DNA of 64,000 bases from Herbiconiux sp. A18JL235 (GCF_040939305.1 NZ_CP162511.1:3720001-3784000); one strand, 5' to 3'. Positions 25,503 to 33,941 are shown, counted from the first letter of the stretch. The notes: generated by a model from the sequence alone, not told the origin. Program-made: numbers and translations.

Positions 25503-26224
25503 CCGGGCCGGGAGCCGACGCCCGGCGTCGGGCCGTCGTCGTGCAGCACGACGAGGCGGTGGGGCTCGGCAACTTCGAGCCGGTTCTGCGCGAGCACGGA
25601 TACGAGATCTCGGTCGTCTCGGCCCGCGCGCCCGGGTTCGCCGCGGCGCTCGACGCCGCCTCCGATGCCGACCTGCTCGTGGTACTGGGGTCGACGAGCG
25701 GAGTCTACGAGGCGGATCGGCATGAGTTCATCGCGCCCGAGATCGCGCACCTGCGCGTGCGGCTCGCTGCGGAGCGCCCCGCGCTCGGGGTCTGCTTCGG
25801 CGCGCAGATCATCGCCGCCGCGCTCGGCGAGGAGGTGCGCCCGGGCGACACGGTCGACGTCGGGTACCGGGAGGTTCAGCCCACCATCGAGGGGCACGAC
25901 TCCGCGGTGCGGCACATCGTCGGCGTGCCGGTGGCCGAGTGGCACGGCGACACCTTCGACCTCCCCACCGGCGTCACGCTCCTGGCCTCCTCCGAGGCAT
26001 ACCGCAACGAGGCCTACGGCATCGGCGACTGGCTGCTCGCCGTGCAGTTCCACCCGGAACTCACCGACGAGATGCACGAGGAGTGGGTGCAGGGCGATGC
26101 CGCCTACCTCGCGCGCCACGACATCGACGCCGACGGGCTGCGCGCCCAACGCGCCCGCTACGGCGGCCCCATGCAGCTCGCCTCCGCGCGCATGCTCGGC
26201 GAGTACCTCTCGCGCCTGCCCTGA
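25499..26224 (+). CDS. Class I glutamine amidotransferase-like protein
   Basis: A 241-residue GATase domain protein (GMP-synthase-type superfamily). The nucleophile elbow is LGVCFGAQIIAAALG; the catalytic His and Glu lie in AVQFHPEL. The TTG start overlaps the stop of the metal transporter; GTG at 25541 is an alternative but would remove the first beta strand (AVVVQHDE). Stand-alone members hydrolyse gamma-glutamyl amides or act as subunits of unknown synthases. No synthase partner is nearby. Confidence 0.85.
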   Translation: MTGPGADARRRAVVVQHDEAVGLGNFEPVLREHGYEISVVSARAPGFAAALDAASDADLLVVLGSTSGVYEADRHEFIAPEIAHLRVRLAAERPALGVCFGAQIIAAALGEEVRPGDTVDVGYREVQPTIEGHDSAVRHIVGVPVAEWHGDTFDLPTGVTLLASSEAYRNEAYGIGDWLLAVQFHPELTDEMHEEWVQGDAAYLARHDIDADGLRAQRARYGGPMQLASARMLGEYLSRLP

Positions 26225-26280
26225 TCGATGCTCGGGCCGAGGCTGCCCCCGGGCTGCGCACGTCGGTCGAGTGGCGCGGG

Positions 26281-26778
26281 TCAGCGGGTGGAGAAGAAGT
26301 CGCGGAGGAGAGCGGCGCAGGCGTCGGCCTCGATGCCTGCGAACACCTCGACGCGGTGATTGAGGCGGCGGTCGCGGAGCACGTCGTAGATCGAGCCTGC
26401 GGCTCCGGCCTTGTCGTCCCAGGCGCCGAACACCACGCGGGGTATGCGGGCGGCCAGGATGGCACCGGCGCACATCACACAGGGCTCGAGCGTGACCACG
26501 AGGGTGGTATCGGTGAGGTGCCAGTCGCCTCGACGCTCGGCGGCGTCGCGGATGGCCATGACCTCGGCGTGCGCCGTCGGGTCGTGGCGCAGCTCCCGCT
26601 CGTTGCGGCCTACCCCGACGACGACTCCGTCGCGATCGAGCAGCACGGCCCCGACCGGCACGTCGTCGCTGGCGCCGACGGCGGCGTGCGCCTCGGCGAG
26701 CGCCTCGTGCATGCGGGCGCGCAGCACCTCGTCGGAAGGAAGCGGGCCCGGCCCCTCCGCTCGTATGCCATCACCCAC
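26281..26778 (-). CDS. tadA: tRNA-specific adenosine deaminase
   Basis: A 165-residue zinc enzyme that converts the wobble adenosine of tRNA-Arg(ACG) to inosine. The catalytic HAE motif is TAHAEVMAIRDA and the zinc cysteines are LEPCVMCAGAI. The GTG at 26778 is chosen because GGAGGAG lies eight bases upstream; a later ATG at 26712 lacks one. It is divergent from upp, an arrangement common in actinobacteria. Confidence 0.92.
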   Translation of the reverse strand: MGDGIRAEGPGPLPSDEVLRARMHEALAEAHAAVGASDDVPVGAVLLDRDGVVVGVGRNERELRHDPTAHAEVMAIRDAAERRGDWHLTDTTLVVTLEPCVMCAGAILAARIPRVVFGAWDDKAGAAGSIYDVLRDRRLNHRVEVFAGIEADACAALLRDFFSTR

Positions 26779-26862
26779 CCGCGTCACTCCTCCACACCCC
26801 CGCCTCGCGCATCCGTTCTCCACCGACCCTCCATCGTCCCCTGTGCCGCCCGCCCCGTCCAG

Positions 26863-26868
26863 TAGATT
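26863..26868 (+). promoter_or_regulatory. upp: -10 box of leaderless upp promoter
   Basis: TAGATT followed by six bases and the ATG at 26875. Confidence 0.6.
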
Positions 26869-26874
26869 GGCAGC

Positions 26875-27507
26875 ATGCGAGTCCACGTTGCCGATCACCC
26901 GCTCATCACCCACAAGCTCACCGTGCTGCGCGACGTGAACACGCCGTCGCCCACGTTCCGCGCGCTCGCCGAAGAGCTGGTCACCCTCCTGGCCTATGAG
27001 GCCACCCGCAACGTCACCGTGGTGCCCGTCACCGTGCAGACCCCGGTCGCCGAGACCCACGGCGTCGCCATCGCCGAGCCGCGGCCGCTCGTGGTGCCCA
27101 TCCTCCGCGCGGGGCTCGGCATGCTCGAGGGCATGGTGAAGCTGGTGCCGAGCGCCGAGGTGGGGTTCCTCGGCATGGTGCGCAACGAGGAGACCCTCGA
27201 GCCCACCACGTATGCCGAGCGGCTGCCCGACGACCTGTCGGACCGGCAGTGCTTCGTGCTCGACCCCATGCTCGCCACCGGCGGTTCGCTGTCGGCGGCG
27301 ATCGAGTTCCTGTTCGAGCGCGGCACGCAAGACGTCACCGCGATCTGCCTGCTCGGAGCCCCCGAGGGCGTCGCCGCGCTCGAGAAGGCGACCGAGGGCC
27401 GCGACGTCACGCTCGTGCTCGGCGCCCTCGACGAGAAGCTCAACGAGAAGGGCTACATCGTCCCCGGCCTCGGCGACGCCGGCGACCGCCTCTACGGCAC
27501 CGTCTGA
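26875..27507 (+). CDS. upp: Uracil phosphoribosyltransferase
   Basis: A 210-residue pyrimidine salvage enzyme converting uracil and PRPP to UMP. The PRPP-binding loop is [17 protein letters not shown], and the C-terminal uracil site is [16 protein letters not shown]. Length and both motifs match the bacterial family. The start is leaderless. Confidence 0.95.
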   Translation: MRVHVADHPLITHKLTVLRDVNTPSPTFRALAEELVTLLAYEATRNVTVVPVTVQTPVAETHGVAIAEPRPLVVPILRAGLGMLEGMVKLVPSAEVGFLGMVRNEETLEPTTYAERLPDDLSDRQCFVLDPMLATGGSLSAAIEFLFERGTQDVTAICLLGAPEGVAALEKATEGRDVTLVLGALDEKLNEKGYIVPGLGDAGDRLYGTV

Positions 27508-27684
27508 GCCGGATCCGTCTGACGGAGAGTCGCGCGATCCGCCTCCCGGCCGAGGCGAGCTGCACCGACCACTGGGACGGCTACACGGCACCCCTGTAGG
27601 CGGGGAGGCCCGGGCGCCACGCCACCGCGCCACGCCGCCGCGCGCCGTGCCGCGCGCCATCCCGCGCCGCTGCCGCGTCCGCGC
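27508..27684. other. GC-rich intergene without recognised genes
   Basis: The second half is a run of near-repeats of CGCCACGCC and CGCGCCG. I see no hairpin with a T-run, promoter or ORF with coding character. Confidence 0.4.
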
Positions 27685-29544
27685 TCAGGGCGAAGGCGGG
27701 TCGGGCCGCACCGCCAGGAGGCGGGCGATCTCCCGGCGGGCGGTGATGCCGAGGCGGCGCATGATGTTCGCCACGTGGTAGTCGATGGTGCGCTTGGAGA
27801 GATGCTCCATCCCCGCGATCTCGTCACTGGTGTAGCCGTGGGCGACGGCCGTCGCGATGCGCAGTTGCTGAGGCGAGAGCACCGACGCGGGTTCGGTGCG
27901 GCGTGCCAGCTCGAGGTCGTCGACGAGGGCGTTGCTCAGCGCCTCGCAGCGGGCGACGAATGCGGCCGCGCCGATCTCGCGCAGCTCGTTGCAGGCCTCG
28001 TCGTACGATGCGAGTGCCTCCACAGGGTCGGGCTCGCCGTCTTTCCCGTAGCGCCCGAGGTAGGTGCCCGCGACGATCCGCACCCACGCCCGCCCGAGCG
28101 GATCGAGATCGGCATCGATCGCCCCGATCGCCCGCCTGATGGCGACCAGTCCGTCGGCGAAGCGGCCCTGATGCTCGGCGAGGATCGCCCCGAACGCCCA
28201 GTAGTACGGGTCGTCGGCGGCCGCGGGGTTGAGCGACCACTCCGAGAGGCGGCGGCGGAACTGCGCCAGATGCCGAAGATGCCACGCCGCCAGCAGCTTC
28301 AGGGCGTTCCACTCCCCCAGACGGTACGGATGCCGGTACCCCGGCTCCTCGGCATCGTCGAGATGCCGTTCGAGCCCTCGCCAGTCGCCGGCGGCGATGG
28401 CCACGATGATGCGGCCGTGCAGCCTCACGATCGACGCGATGTACGAGGGCGTCGCCGCGGCGCCCTCCTCCGACTCCGCGAGGAGGGCGGCCCCGCCCGC
28501 CACATCGCCCTGCAGCATCTGTACGAGGCCACGCACGGCCAGCACCTGAGTGCGGATCCAGGCGTGCTCGATCGTCGCATCGGCAGGCACGAGGCGGTCG
28601 ATGCCGTCGGCAGCGTCGCTCCATCTCCCCTGCCGCACCCGCACGAAGGCCAGCGCCACTGCGGCATGCGTGGTGAGTCCGGGTCGATCCGCGGTCACCA
28701 GGCGCCCGCCGCGGGTGATGTTCACCGCCGCAGCGGCGAGCTCGCCGCGAAGCAGCTGCACATCGCCGAGCGCGAGAAGAGCGAAGGCGTGCGCCGAGGT
28801 GAGCCGGTTGCGTGCGCGCAACGGCGATAGCGCCGCGTCGAGGTGGCGGTAGGCGTTGTCGGCGACGTCGGTGTGCGCCTCCACGATGGCGGCCATGCCG
28901 AGCAGATCGAACGGGATGCTCTCGTCGTCTGGCGCACCATCGCCCGAAGACGGCGCAGAAGAGTCGACGACCACCGCGGCGGCTCGGGCGCACTGCTCAG
29001 CGCGGGCCCAGTCACCCGCCGCGAGCGCCCCCAGCCCCACGTGCACGAGCGCTGCGGCCCGAAGCCACGGCGCCGACAGCACACCCGGAACACCCGGCAC
29101 ACCCGGCACAGCCACCGCGCCCGCCGGCACACTCGCCGCACTCGGCGCACCCGCCGCACTCGGCTCACTCGGCGCACCCGCCGCATGCGCCGCACTCGGC
29201 TCACTCGGCGCACCCGCCGCACCCGCCGCACTCGGCTCACTCGCCGCACCCGCCGCACTCGGCTCACTCGGCTCACTCGGGGCACCCGAAACACCGACCT
29301 CACCCCTTCCGGCCGCCATCACCATCGCGACCGCCCCCGCGAGATCCCCCTCCCCCAGCTTGAACGTCGCGAGCACCGCATCCCGCTCCACTCCCACGGG
29401 CAACCGCGCGATCGACTCCCGCCGCCCCTCGAGGAGGTCGACCCGGTGGCGTCGCAACGCGAAGGCGCACGCCGTGCGCAGCATCCGCTCGAATCCCTCG
29501 TCGTCCGGCGACGCACCCAGGGCCTCGCGCACGGCCGCCTCCAC
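27685..29544 (-). CDS. LuxR-family regulator with TPR-like helical domain
   Basis: A protein of at least 619 residues. The C-terminal LuxR HTH is LSPQQLRIATAVAHGYTSDE, IAGMEHLSKRTIDYHVANIM, followed by RRLGITARREIARLL. The preceding 400 residues are helical repeats of MalT/TPR type; no P-loop ATPase is present. Residues about 86-160 are a low-complexity region of GAPSEPSAA units encoded by tandem repeats. GTG at 29544 is the first canonical start, but the frame stays open and coding-like upstream to an ATC at 29598 (read on the minus strand) preceded by GAGGAGG. Target genes unknown. Confidence 0.82.
   Translation of the reverse strand: MEAAVREALGASPDDEGFERMLRTACAFALRRHRVDLLEGRRESIARLPVGVERDAVLATFKLGEGDLAGAVAMVMAAGRGEVGVSGAPSEPSEPSAAGAASEPSAAGAAGAPSEPSAAHAAGAPSEPSAAGAPSAASVPAGAVAVPGVPGVPGVLSAPWLRAAALVHVGLGALAAGDWARAEQCARAAAVVVDSSAPSSGDGAPDDESIPFDLLGMAAIVEAHTDVADNAYRHLDAALSPLRARNRLTSAHAFALLALGDVQLLRGELAAAAVNITRGGRLVTADRPGLTTHAAVALAFVRVRQGRWSDAADGIDRLVPADATIEHAWIRTQVLAVRGLVQMLQGDVAGGAALLAESEEGAAATPSYIASIVRLHGRIIVAIAAGDWRGLERHLDDAEEPGYRHPYRLGEWNALKLLAAWHLRHLAQFRRRLSEWSLNPAAADDPYYWAFGAILAEHQGRFADGLVAIRRAIGAIDADLDPLGRAWVRIVAGTYLGRYGKDGEPDPVEALASYDEACNELREIGAAAFVARCEALSNALVDDLELARRTEPASVLSPQQLRIATAVAHGYTSDEIAGMEHLSKRTIDYHVANIMRRLGITARREIARLLAVRPDPPSP
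29110..29290. repeat. Tandem repeats inside the LuxR-type gene
   Basis: Units related to CACTCGGCTCACTCGGC and GCACCCGCCG recur about a dozen times in multiples of three bases, so changes in copy number would keep the reading frame. They encode Ser/Pro/Ala/Glu-rich linker sequence. Confidence 0.8.
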
Positions 29545-29737
29545 GTCGCCCCGCTCCCACGACTCCCACGCCGCGCGCTCACGATCACCGCCGTCGATGC
29601 CGCATCACCTCCTCGCCCCCATCGTCCCACCGTCTCCCAGACACCCGCCCTCGCAGACTGTCACTCAGTACGAGTCCTCGCACCCCGGGCCCGTCGATAC
29701 GCTCCAACTGCTTCGTCGTCTCCGGAAAGGGGAGCCC

Positions 29738-30346
29738 GTGATCTCCGACGTCATCTCGACCGTGCTGGCCGCCGTCATCGGCAACTACCTCATCAGCTGT
29801 TTCGTCCTCGGCCTTCTCATCGCCGTGGTGAAGGTGCTGCGCTGGAAGGGGCAGCGCACCGCATCCGTCGTCTCGGGCTTCTTCGTCAACGAGTTCATCT
29901 TCTACGCCCTGGGCGTCGCGTTCGCCATCAACTTCGTCATGCACTCCGTCTTCGGCGACTACGCGGCGAAGACGATCGGATGGTCGCAGTCGCCCTTCCA
30001 GCTCGAACTCGCCCTCGCCAGCCTCGGCTTCGCGATCGTGTGCTTCCTCGTCTACAGCCGCAAGGCGCAATTCCGCGCCAAGGTGGGCGTGGTCGTGGGC
30101 GCGGCGGTCTCGGGCCTCGGCGACGCCGCCGGGCACGTCTACCAGATGGTCGTGAACGACGACTACGCCATCAACAACACCGGGCTGCTGCTCATCGGCG
30201 ACATCGCGATCAACCTCATCGGGGTGGCGTTCATCGTCTGGCACGCCGTCGCGCGCCGCTCCGACAGCGTGCACCCCACCGACGCGACGACCCCTCGAAC
30301 CCAGACGGATGCGCGGCTCACCGCGACGGCGCAGGTCACGCGATGA
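29738..30346 (+). CDS. DUF6790-like membrane protein
   Basis: A 202-residue protein with about five hydrophobic helices. NEFIFYALGVAFAINFVMHS and KTIGWSQSPFQLELALASLG resemble the DUF6790 family of unknown function (from memory). A hydrophilic Thr-rich tail ends the protein. GTG at 29738 is preceded by GGAAAGGGGAG. The stop overlaps the ATG of the serine hydrolase (ATGA), so both are expressed together and may act at the cell envelope. Confidence 0.65.
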   Translation: MISDVISTVLAAVIGNYLISCFVLGLLIAVVKVLRWKGQRTASVVSGFFVNEFIFYALGVAFAINFVMHSVFGDYAAKTIGWSQSPFQLELALASLGFAIVCFLVYSRKAQFRAKVGVVVGAAVSGLGDAAGHVYQMVVNDDYAINNTGLLLIGDIAINLIGVAFIVWHAVARRSDSVHPTDATTPRTQTDARLTATAQVTR

Positions 30347-31950
30347 GCGCCCGCCGCACCCTGACCGCCCGCTGCACCCTGACCGCCCGCCGCACCCTGG
30401 TCGCCGCCCTCCTCGCGGCCGCGACGATCACCGCGCTCTCCGCCGGGGCACCGGCCGCCGCATCCGGAACCCACGGAGCGCCGGCCACCGACGCAGCCGG
30501 CGTCACCGTTGCCGCCTCCACTCCCGCCGCGGTGATGACCCCCGGGCTCCACGCCACCCTCGAGTCGATGGTGCACGACTACCGGAAGCAGCACGACATC
30601 GTCGGGCTGGCCGTGTCGGTGACGACGCCGAACGCCTCCGGCTCGGGGCGCGACGTCACGACCTTCACCACCGGAACGCTCGAGCTCCACGGCAGCGAGC
30701 ACGTCGACACCACCACCGAGTTCGAGCTCGGCTCCGAGACGAAGGTGTTCACCGCCGACCTCCTCGCCTACCTCGTCGCCGAGGGCAGGGTGTCGCTCAA
30801 CGACGAGGTGCAGAAGTACGCACCCGCCGACATCGTGGTGCCCATCTGGGGCGACGAGCGCAAGCCGCTCACCCTGCGCGACCTCGCCACCCACCAGGCG
30901 GGCCTGCCCGACTACCCCGAGAACTTCGGCCTCGGCTGCGGCGCCGACGACCCCGGATGCGCGAACCCGCGACCAGGCTACGAACAGATGATGATGTGGC
31001 ACGCCCTCCAGAACCACAAGCTGCTCTGGGAGCCCGGAACGAAATGGCTGTACTCCAACTTCGGGTTCGGCCTGCTCGGCATGATCCTCTCCGATGTCGT
31101 CACGCCAGACGTGCCGAAGTCGCAGCCGCCCGCCTACCAACCCGCCCTGGAAGGCGCCTTCCTCGACGCGCTCGGCATGTCATCGACAATGCTCGAGACC
31201 GACAGCGCCCGCCTGGCCACCCCGTACTCCCCCGAGAACGGTTACGCCTTCCCCTGGGACAACACCAACGCGTTCAGCGGGGCCGGCGGACTCATCTCCG
31301 ACGCCGACGACATGGGCACCTTCGTCGCCGCGCATCTCGGCTACCTGTCGACGGATGCTCCCCTCGGCGTGAGAGAGATGGCCACGACCCTGCAGCCCCA
31401 GCGCGACATCTCCGAGAGCTGCTCGCTGAAGCCGTCGCCGCCGCACCACCCGCCGGCGGACCCGGCGTCGTACGAGTGCAAGCAGGTCGACTTCCAGATG
31501 GGGCTCGGCTGGCAACTGCACGCCGACGGGCGGAACGTCGGTGTGCCGTGGGCGTTCAAGGACGGCGGCACCGAGGGGTCGAGCACGGAGACCTCGCTGG
31601 CTCCGGGCCTCGGTGTGGGGGTCACCACGCTCTACAACCAGGCGAGGTCGAGCGAGTCGCAGCAGCTCGCGACGTCGATGCTCGCGGCGATCGTCGCGGA
31701 GGCGCTCAAGCCGACACCGACCCCGACGCCGACGCCGACGCCCGACCCCGCTCCAGCACCTGGGCCCGCTCCAGCACCGTCGCCCTCGGGCGGCTCCGCC
31801 ACCCCGGCCTCCCTCGCCGACACCGGGAACGACGCCGCGGGTGCCGGGGCGGCAGGGCTCGTCGCACTCCTGCTGGCCGCGGGCGGAGGCACGCTGCTGG
31901 TCGGGCGCGCGCGGCGCGCACCACGGACGGGTGGCCGGCTGCGCCGCTGA
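30343..31950 (+). CDS. Sortase-anchored serine hydrolase of the beta-lactamase/DD-peptidase family
   Basis: A 535-residue secreted protein. A signal peptide (TLVAALLAAATITALSAGAP) is followed by a class C beta-lactamase-like domain with SxxK as GSETKVF, YSN as WLYSNFGFG and a KDGGTEG motif. Then come a Pro/Thr-rich wall-spanning stretch (TPTPTPTPDPAPAPG), the LADTG sortase signal, a hydrophobic helix and a basic tail. This LAxTG type is handled by class E sortases. The first 15 residues contain an 18-base DNA repeat (TLTAR units). It may act on peptidoglycan or peptides; activity on beta-lactams is not implied. Confidence 0.88.
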   Translation: MSARRTLTARCTLTARRTLVAALLAAATITALSAGAPAAASGTHGAPATDAAGVTVAASTPAAVMTPGLHATLESMVHDYRKQHDIVGLAVSVTTPNASGSGRDVTTFTTGTLELHGSEHVDTTTEFELGSETKVFTADLLAYLVAEGRVSLNDEVQKYAPADIVVPIWGDERKPLTLRDLATHQAGLPDYPENFGLGCGADDPGCANPRPGYEQMMMWHALQNHKLLWEPGTKWLYSNFGFGLLGMILSDVVTPDVPKSQPPAYQPALEGAFLDALGMSSTMLETDSARLATPYSPENGYAFPWDNTNAFSGAGGLISDADDMGTFVAAHLGYLSTDAPLGVREMATTLQPQRDISESCSLKPSPPHHPPADPASYECKQVDFQMGLGWQLHADGRNVGVPWAFKDGGTEGSSTETSLAPGLGVGVTTLYNQARSSESQQLATSMLAAIVAEALKPTPTPTPTPTPDPAPAPGPAPAPSPSGGSATPASLADTGNDAAGAGAAGLVALLLAAGGGTLLVGRARRAPRTGGRLRR

Positions 31951-32160
31951 GCGGGCCGTGTCATCGGGGTTCGATGCCCCGGGCGCACGGCTGAGAGTCG
32001 TCGGGCGGCGGGTCGCTAACGAGGCGACCGGGCGACGCCGGCGACCCTGCGAACCGGCGAGGCAGCTGCCCCGACCAGACGGGCGACCCGACCAGGCAGG
32101 CGACCCGACCAGGCAGGCGACCCGACCAGGCAGGCGACCCGACCAGGCAGGCGACCGAGC
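31951..32160. other. Intergene between convergent genes, mostly tandem repeat
   Basis: The region has no ORF of its own. Its right half is the 17-base repeat listed separately; no hairpin terminator was found. Confidence 0.5.
32071..32159. repeat. 17-bp tandem repeat between convergent genes
   Basis: GGCGACCCGACCAGGCA is present in four exact head-to-tail copies at 32082-32149, with a degenerate partial copy on each side. The array ends one base before the MFS stop codon. Confidence 0.95.
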
Positions 32161-33693
32161 CTACGAGGATGACTGCTCGGCCACCGGATCGCCGTGCGGC
32201 GCACCGGGTGTGTCACGCGCATCCGCTGCGCCGTCGGCCTCCCGGTGCCGTCGGCGCAGATCGACGAGTCCGATCACGAGGGCGACCCCGAGCAGCGCGA
32301 GCGGTACGAAGAACGCGTTGCGGAAGCCGTCGTGGTAGAGCATGACGTCGTCGGCAGCGGTCGACCCTTCGCGGTAGAGGGTCGAGAAGAAGATCGACGT
32401 CGCCGCGGCGACACCGACTGCTGTGCCGACCCGCTGCCCGACCTGGGCCATCGAGCCTGCCGTGCCGCCCTCGGTGACGGGAATCTCCGCGAGCGTCAGG
32501 GTCTGGTTCGGCGACACCACGAACCCACCGCCGGCGCCCGCCACAGCCATCGCGGCGGCCATCAACCAGATCGACCAGTCGGCCGGGGGCAGCACGGCGG
32601 CGAGAAGCACCAGGGCGAACCCGACGATCGAGACGGCGAGGCCCATCACCACGAGCTTGCGGCCGAGCCGCGTCACGAGACGGCCGCCGATGAGTGACGC
32701 CACGGCCGAGGTCAGCGCGTACGAGATGCTCACCATGCCTGCGAACACCGGCTCGAACCCGAGGCCCTGCTGCAGGAACAGGGTCGTCAGCAGGAAGATC
32801 GACGGCACCGCCGCGAAGTTCGCCGCGGCGAGCAGCAGGCCGTTGCGGTAGGAGCCGATCGAGAACAGGCCGAAGCGGATGGCGGGCGACTTGCCCACCC
32901 GCTCGTAGCGCCGCTCCCACACGATGAACAGGGCGACGAAGACGGCGCAGGCAGCGAGCCACAGCCACCGCCACGGGCTGTCGTCCGGCCCGCCGGTCGT
33001 GAGCACGAACGGCAGCATGAAGGTGAACACGGATGCGCCGAGCAGCACGATGCCGATGAGATCGAGATCGCGGGGGCCCGGCTGGTGCGGCTGCTTCGCC
33101 GGCAGCAGCTTCAACGCGAAGATCAGGGCGATGACGCCGAGGGGCACGTTCATCCAGAACAGCAGGCGCCAGCCGTCGGTCGCGCCGCCCACGGCGATGA
33201 GGAGGCCACCGAGCGTCGGACCGAATGCCGTGGCGACGCCGATCGTGGCACCGAAGACACCGAAGGCGCGGCCCCGCTCCTCGCCGCGGAACAGCTGCTG
33301 CACGAGCCCGAGCACCTGCGGCATCTGCACCCCGGCGGCGACACCCTGGAGGATGCGCGCCGCCACCAGCATCTCGATGTTCGGCGCCAGCGCGCACAGG
33401 GCGCTCGCCGCGGTGAAACCCGACAGGCCGACGATGAAGAGCACTTTGCGCGAGTAGAGGTCACCGAGCCGGCCCAAGGGCACGAGTGCCAGGCCGAAGG
33501 CGAGGGCGTAGCCGGCGACGATGATCTGCAACTGACTCGAGTTGGCGCCCAGCGACTCCTCGATCGACGGCAGGCCGACGTTGACCTTCGAGAGGTCGAG
33601 GATGGTGAGGGCGGCGACGGCGACGCAGATCGCGAAAGCCTGCCACCGGGCTTTGCCCTCCACCGGGGGCGGGGTGGGTGAGGTGGGGGTCAT
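32161..33693 (-). CDS. MFS transporter, DHA2 (EmrB/QacA) family
   Basis: A 510-residue proton-driven exporter with about fourteen helices. The motif A loop is LGRLGDLYSRKVLFIVGL, and ARILQGVAAGVQMPQVLGLV plus FGATIGVATAFGPTLGGLL are motif C-like antiporter signatures. DLSKVNVGLPSIEESLG is typical of DHA2 multidrug exporters. The ATG is six bases from a TAGGTT box. The protein ends in a hydrophilic tail whose codons abut the 17-base tandem repeat. Drug or metabolite export is expected. Confidence 0.88.
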   Translation of the reverse strand: MTPTSPTPPPVEGKARWQAFAICVAVAALTILDLSKVNVGLPSIEESLGANSSQLQIIVAGYALAFGLALVPLGRLGDLYSRKVLFIVGLSGFTAASALCALAPNIEMLVAARILQGVAAGVQMPQVLGLVQQLFRGEERGRAFGVFGATIGVATAFGPTLGGLLIAVGGATDGWRLLFWMNVPLGVIALIFALKLLPAKQPHQPGPRDLDLIGIVLLGASVFTFMLPFVLTTGGPDDSPWRWLWLAACAVFVALFIVWERRYERVGKSPAIRFGLFSIGSYRNGLLLAAANFAAVPSIFLLTTLFLQQGLGFEPVFAGMVSISYALTSAVASLIGGRLVTRLGRKLVVMGLAVSIVGFALVLLAAVLPPADWSIWLMAAAMAVAGAGGGFVVSPNQTLTLAEIPVTEGGTAGSMAQVGQRVGTAVGVAAATSIFFSTLYREGSTAADDVMLYHDGFRNAFFVPLALLGVALVIGLVDLRRRHREADGAADARDTPGAPHGDPVAEQSSS

Positions 33694-33699
33694 GGTCAG

Positions 33700-33705
33700 A
33701 ACCTA
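33700..33705 (-). promoter_or_regulatory. -10 box of leaderless DHA2 exporter promoter
   Basis: TAGGTT on the minus strand, six bases before the ATG; it diverges from the promoter at 33739-33768. Confidence 0.55.
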
Positions 33706-33738
33706 TACCTGTGTTAAGGAGTTACTACGATTCGGTTC

Positions 33739-33768
33739 TTGACAACATCGGCGCGCATCCGCTTAGCT
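33739..33768 (+). promoter_or_regulatory. Strong promoter of the Cys-rich leaderless ORF
   Basis: TTGACA (33739-33744), an 18-base spacer and TTAGCT (33763-33768). The TTGACA matches the sigma-70 consensus exactly; the predicted start of transcription coincides with the ATG at 33776. Confidence 0.65.
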
Positions 33769-33775
33769 ACTCGAC

Positions 33776-33877
33776 ATGACTGACAACGCGCACGCCCTGA
33801 CCTCCTTTGAGGCCCCTGGGAATGCCGGCATGATGATGGCCGGCAGCGTCGTCATGTGTTGTCGAATGTGTCGCTGA
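33776..33877 (+). CDS. Cys-rich leaderless small ORF, possible leader peptide
   Basis: A 33-codon ORF starting seven bases after the -10 box, without a ribosome-binding site. The peptide ends MMMAGSVVMCCRMCR with three cysteine codons in the last six. Two hairpins are visible: GCCGGCAT/ATGGCCGGC inside the ORF, and CGACGA/TCGTCG right after the stop. Leaderless polycysteine ORFs are known as cysteine-responsive attenuators in mycobacteria; this ORF resembles them in layout. The next gene downstream is a winged-helix regulator. Whether it acts as an attenuator is inference. Confidence 0.55.
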   Translation: MTDNAHALTSFEAPGNAGMMMAGSVVMCCRMCR

Positions 33878-33897
33878 CGACGAATCTCTTCTCGTCG
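33878..33897 (+). other. Hairpin immediately after the Cys-rich ORF
   Basis: CGACGA and TCGTCG around an 8-base loop; the left arm begins right after the stop codon, where a stalled or terminating ribosome would influence it. Confidence 0.45.
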
Positions 33898-33907
33898 AGC
33901 ACCCCTC

Positions 33908-33941
33908 CGTCGCCGTTCCAGGCGCGTCGCCGTTTCAGGCG
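33908..33941. repeat. 17-bp direct duplication in the leader region
   Basis: CGTCGCCGTTCCAGGCG is followed directly by the same sequence with one change (C to T at the eleventh base). Confidence 0.85.

Noticed and set aside
25541-26224. Alternative GTG start of the glutamine amidotransferase-like gene
   Set aside because: It would remove the first beta strand; the TTG overlapping the upstream stop is preferred.
29110-29290. CRISPR-like array
   Set aside because: The repeats are short, degenerate, directly adjacent and in frame with a coding sequence, without spacers.
32071-32159. CRISPR or attachment site
   Set aside because: Units are contiguous without spacers, and there is no integrase or cas gene.
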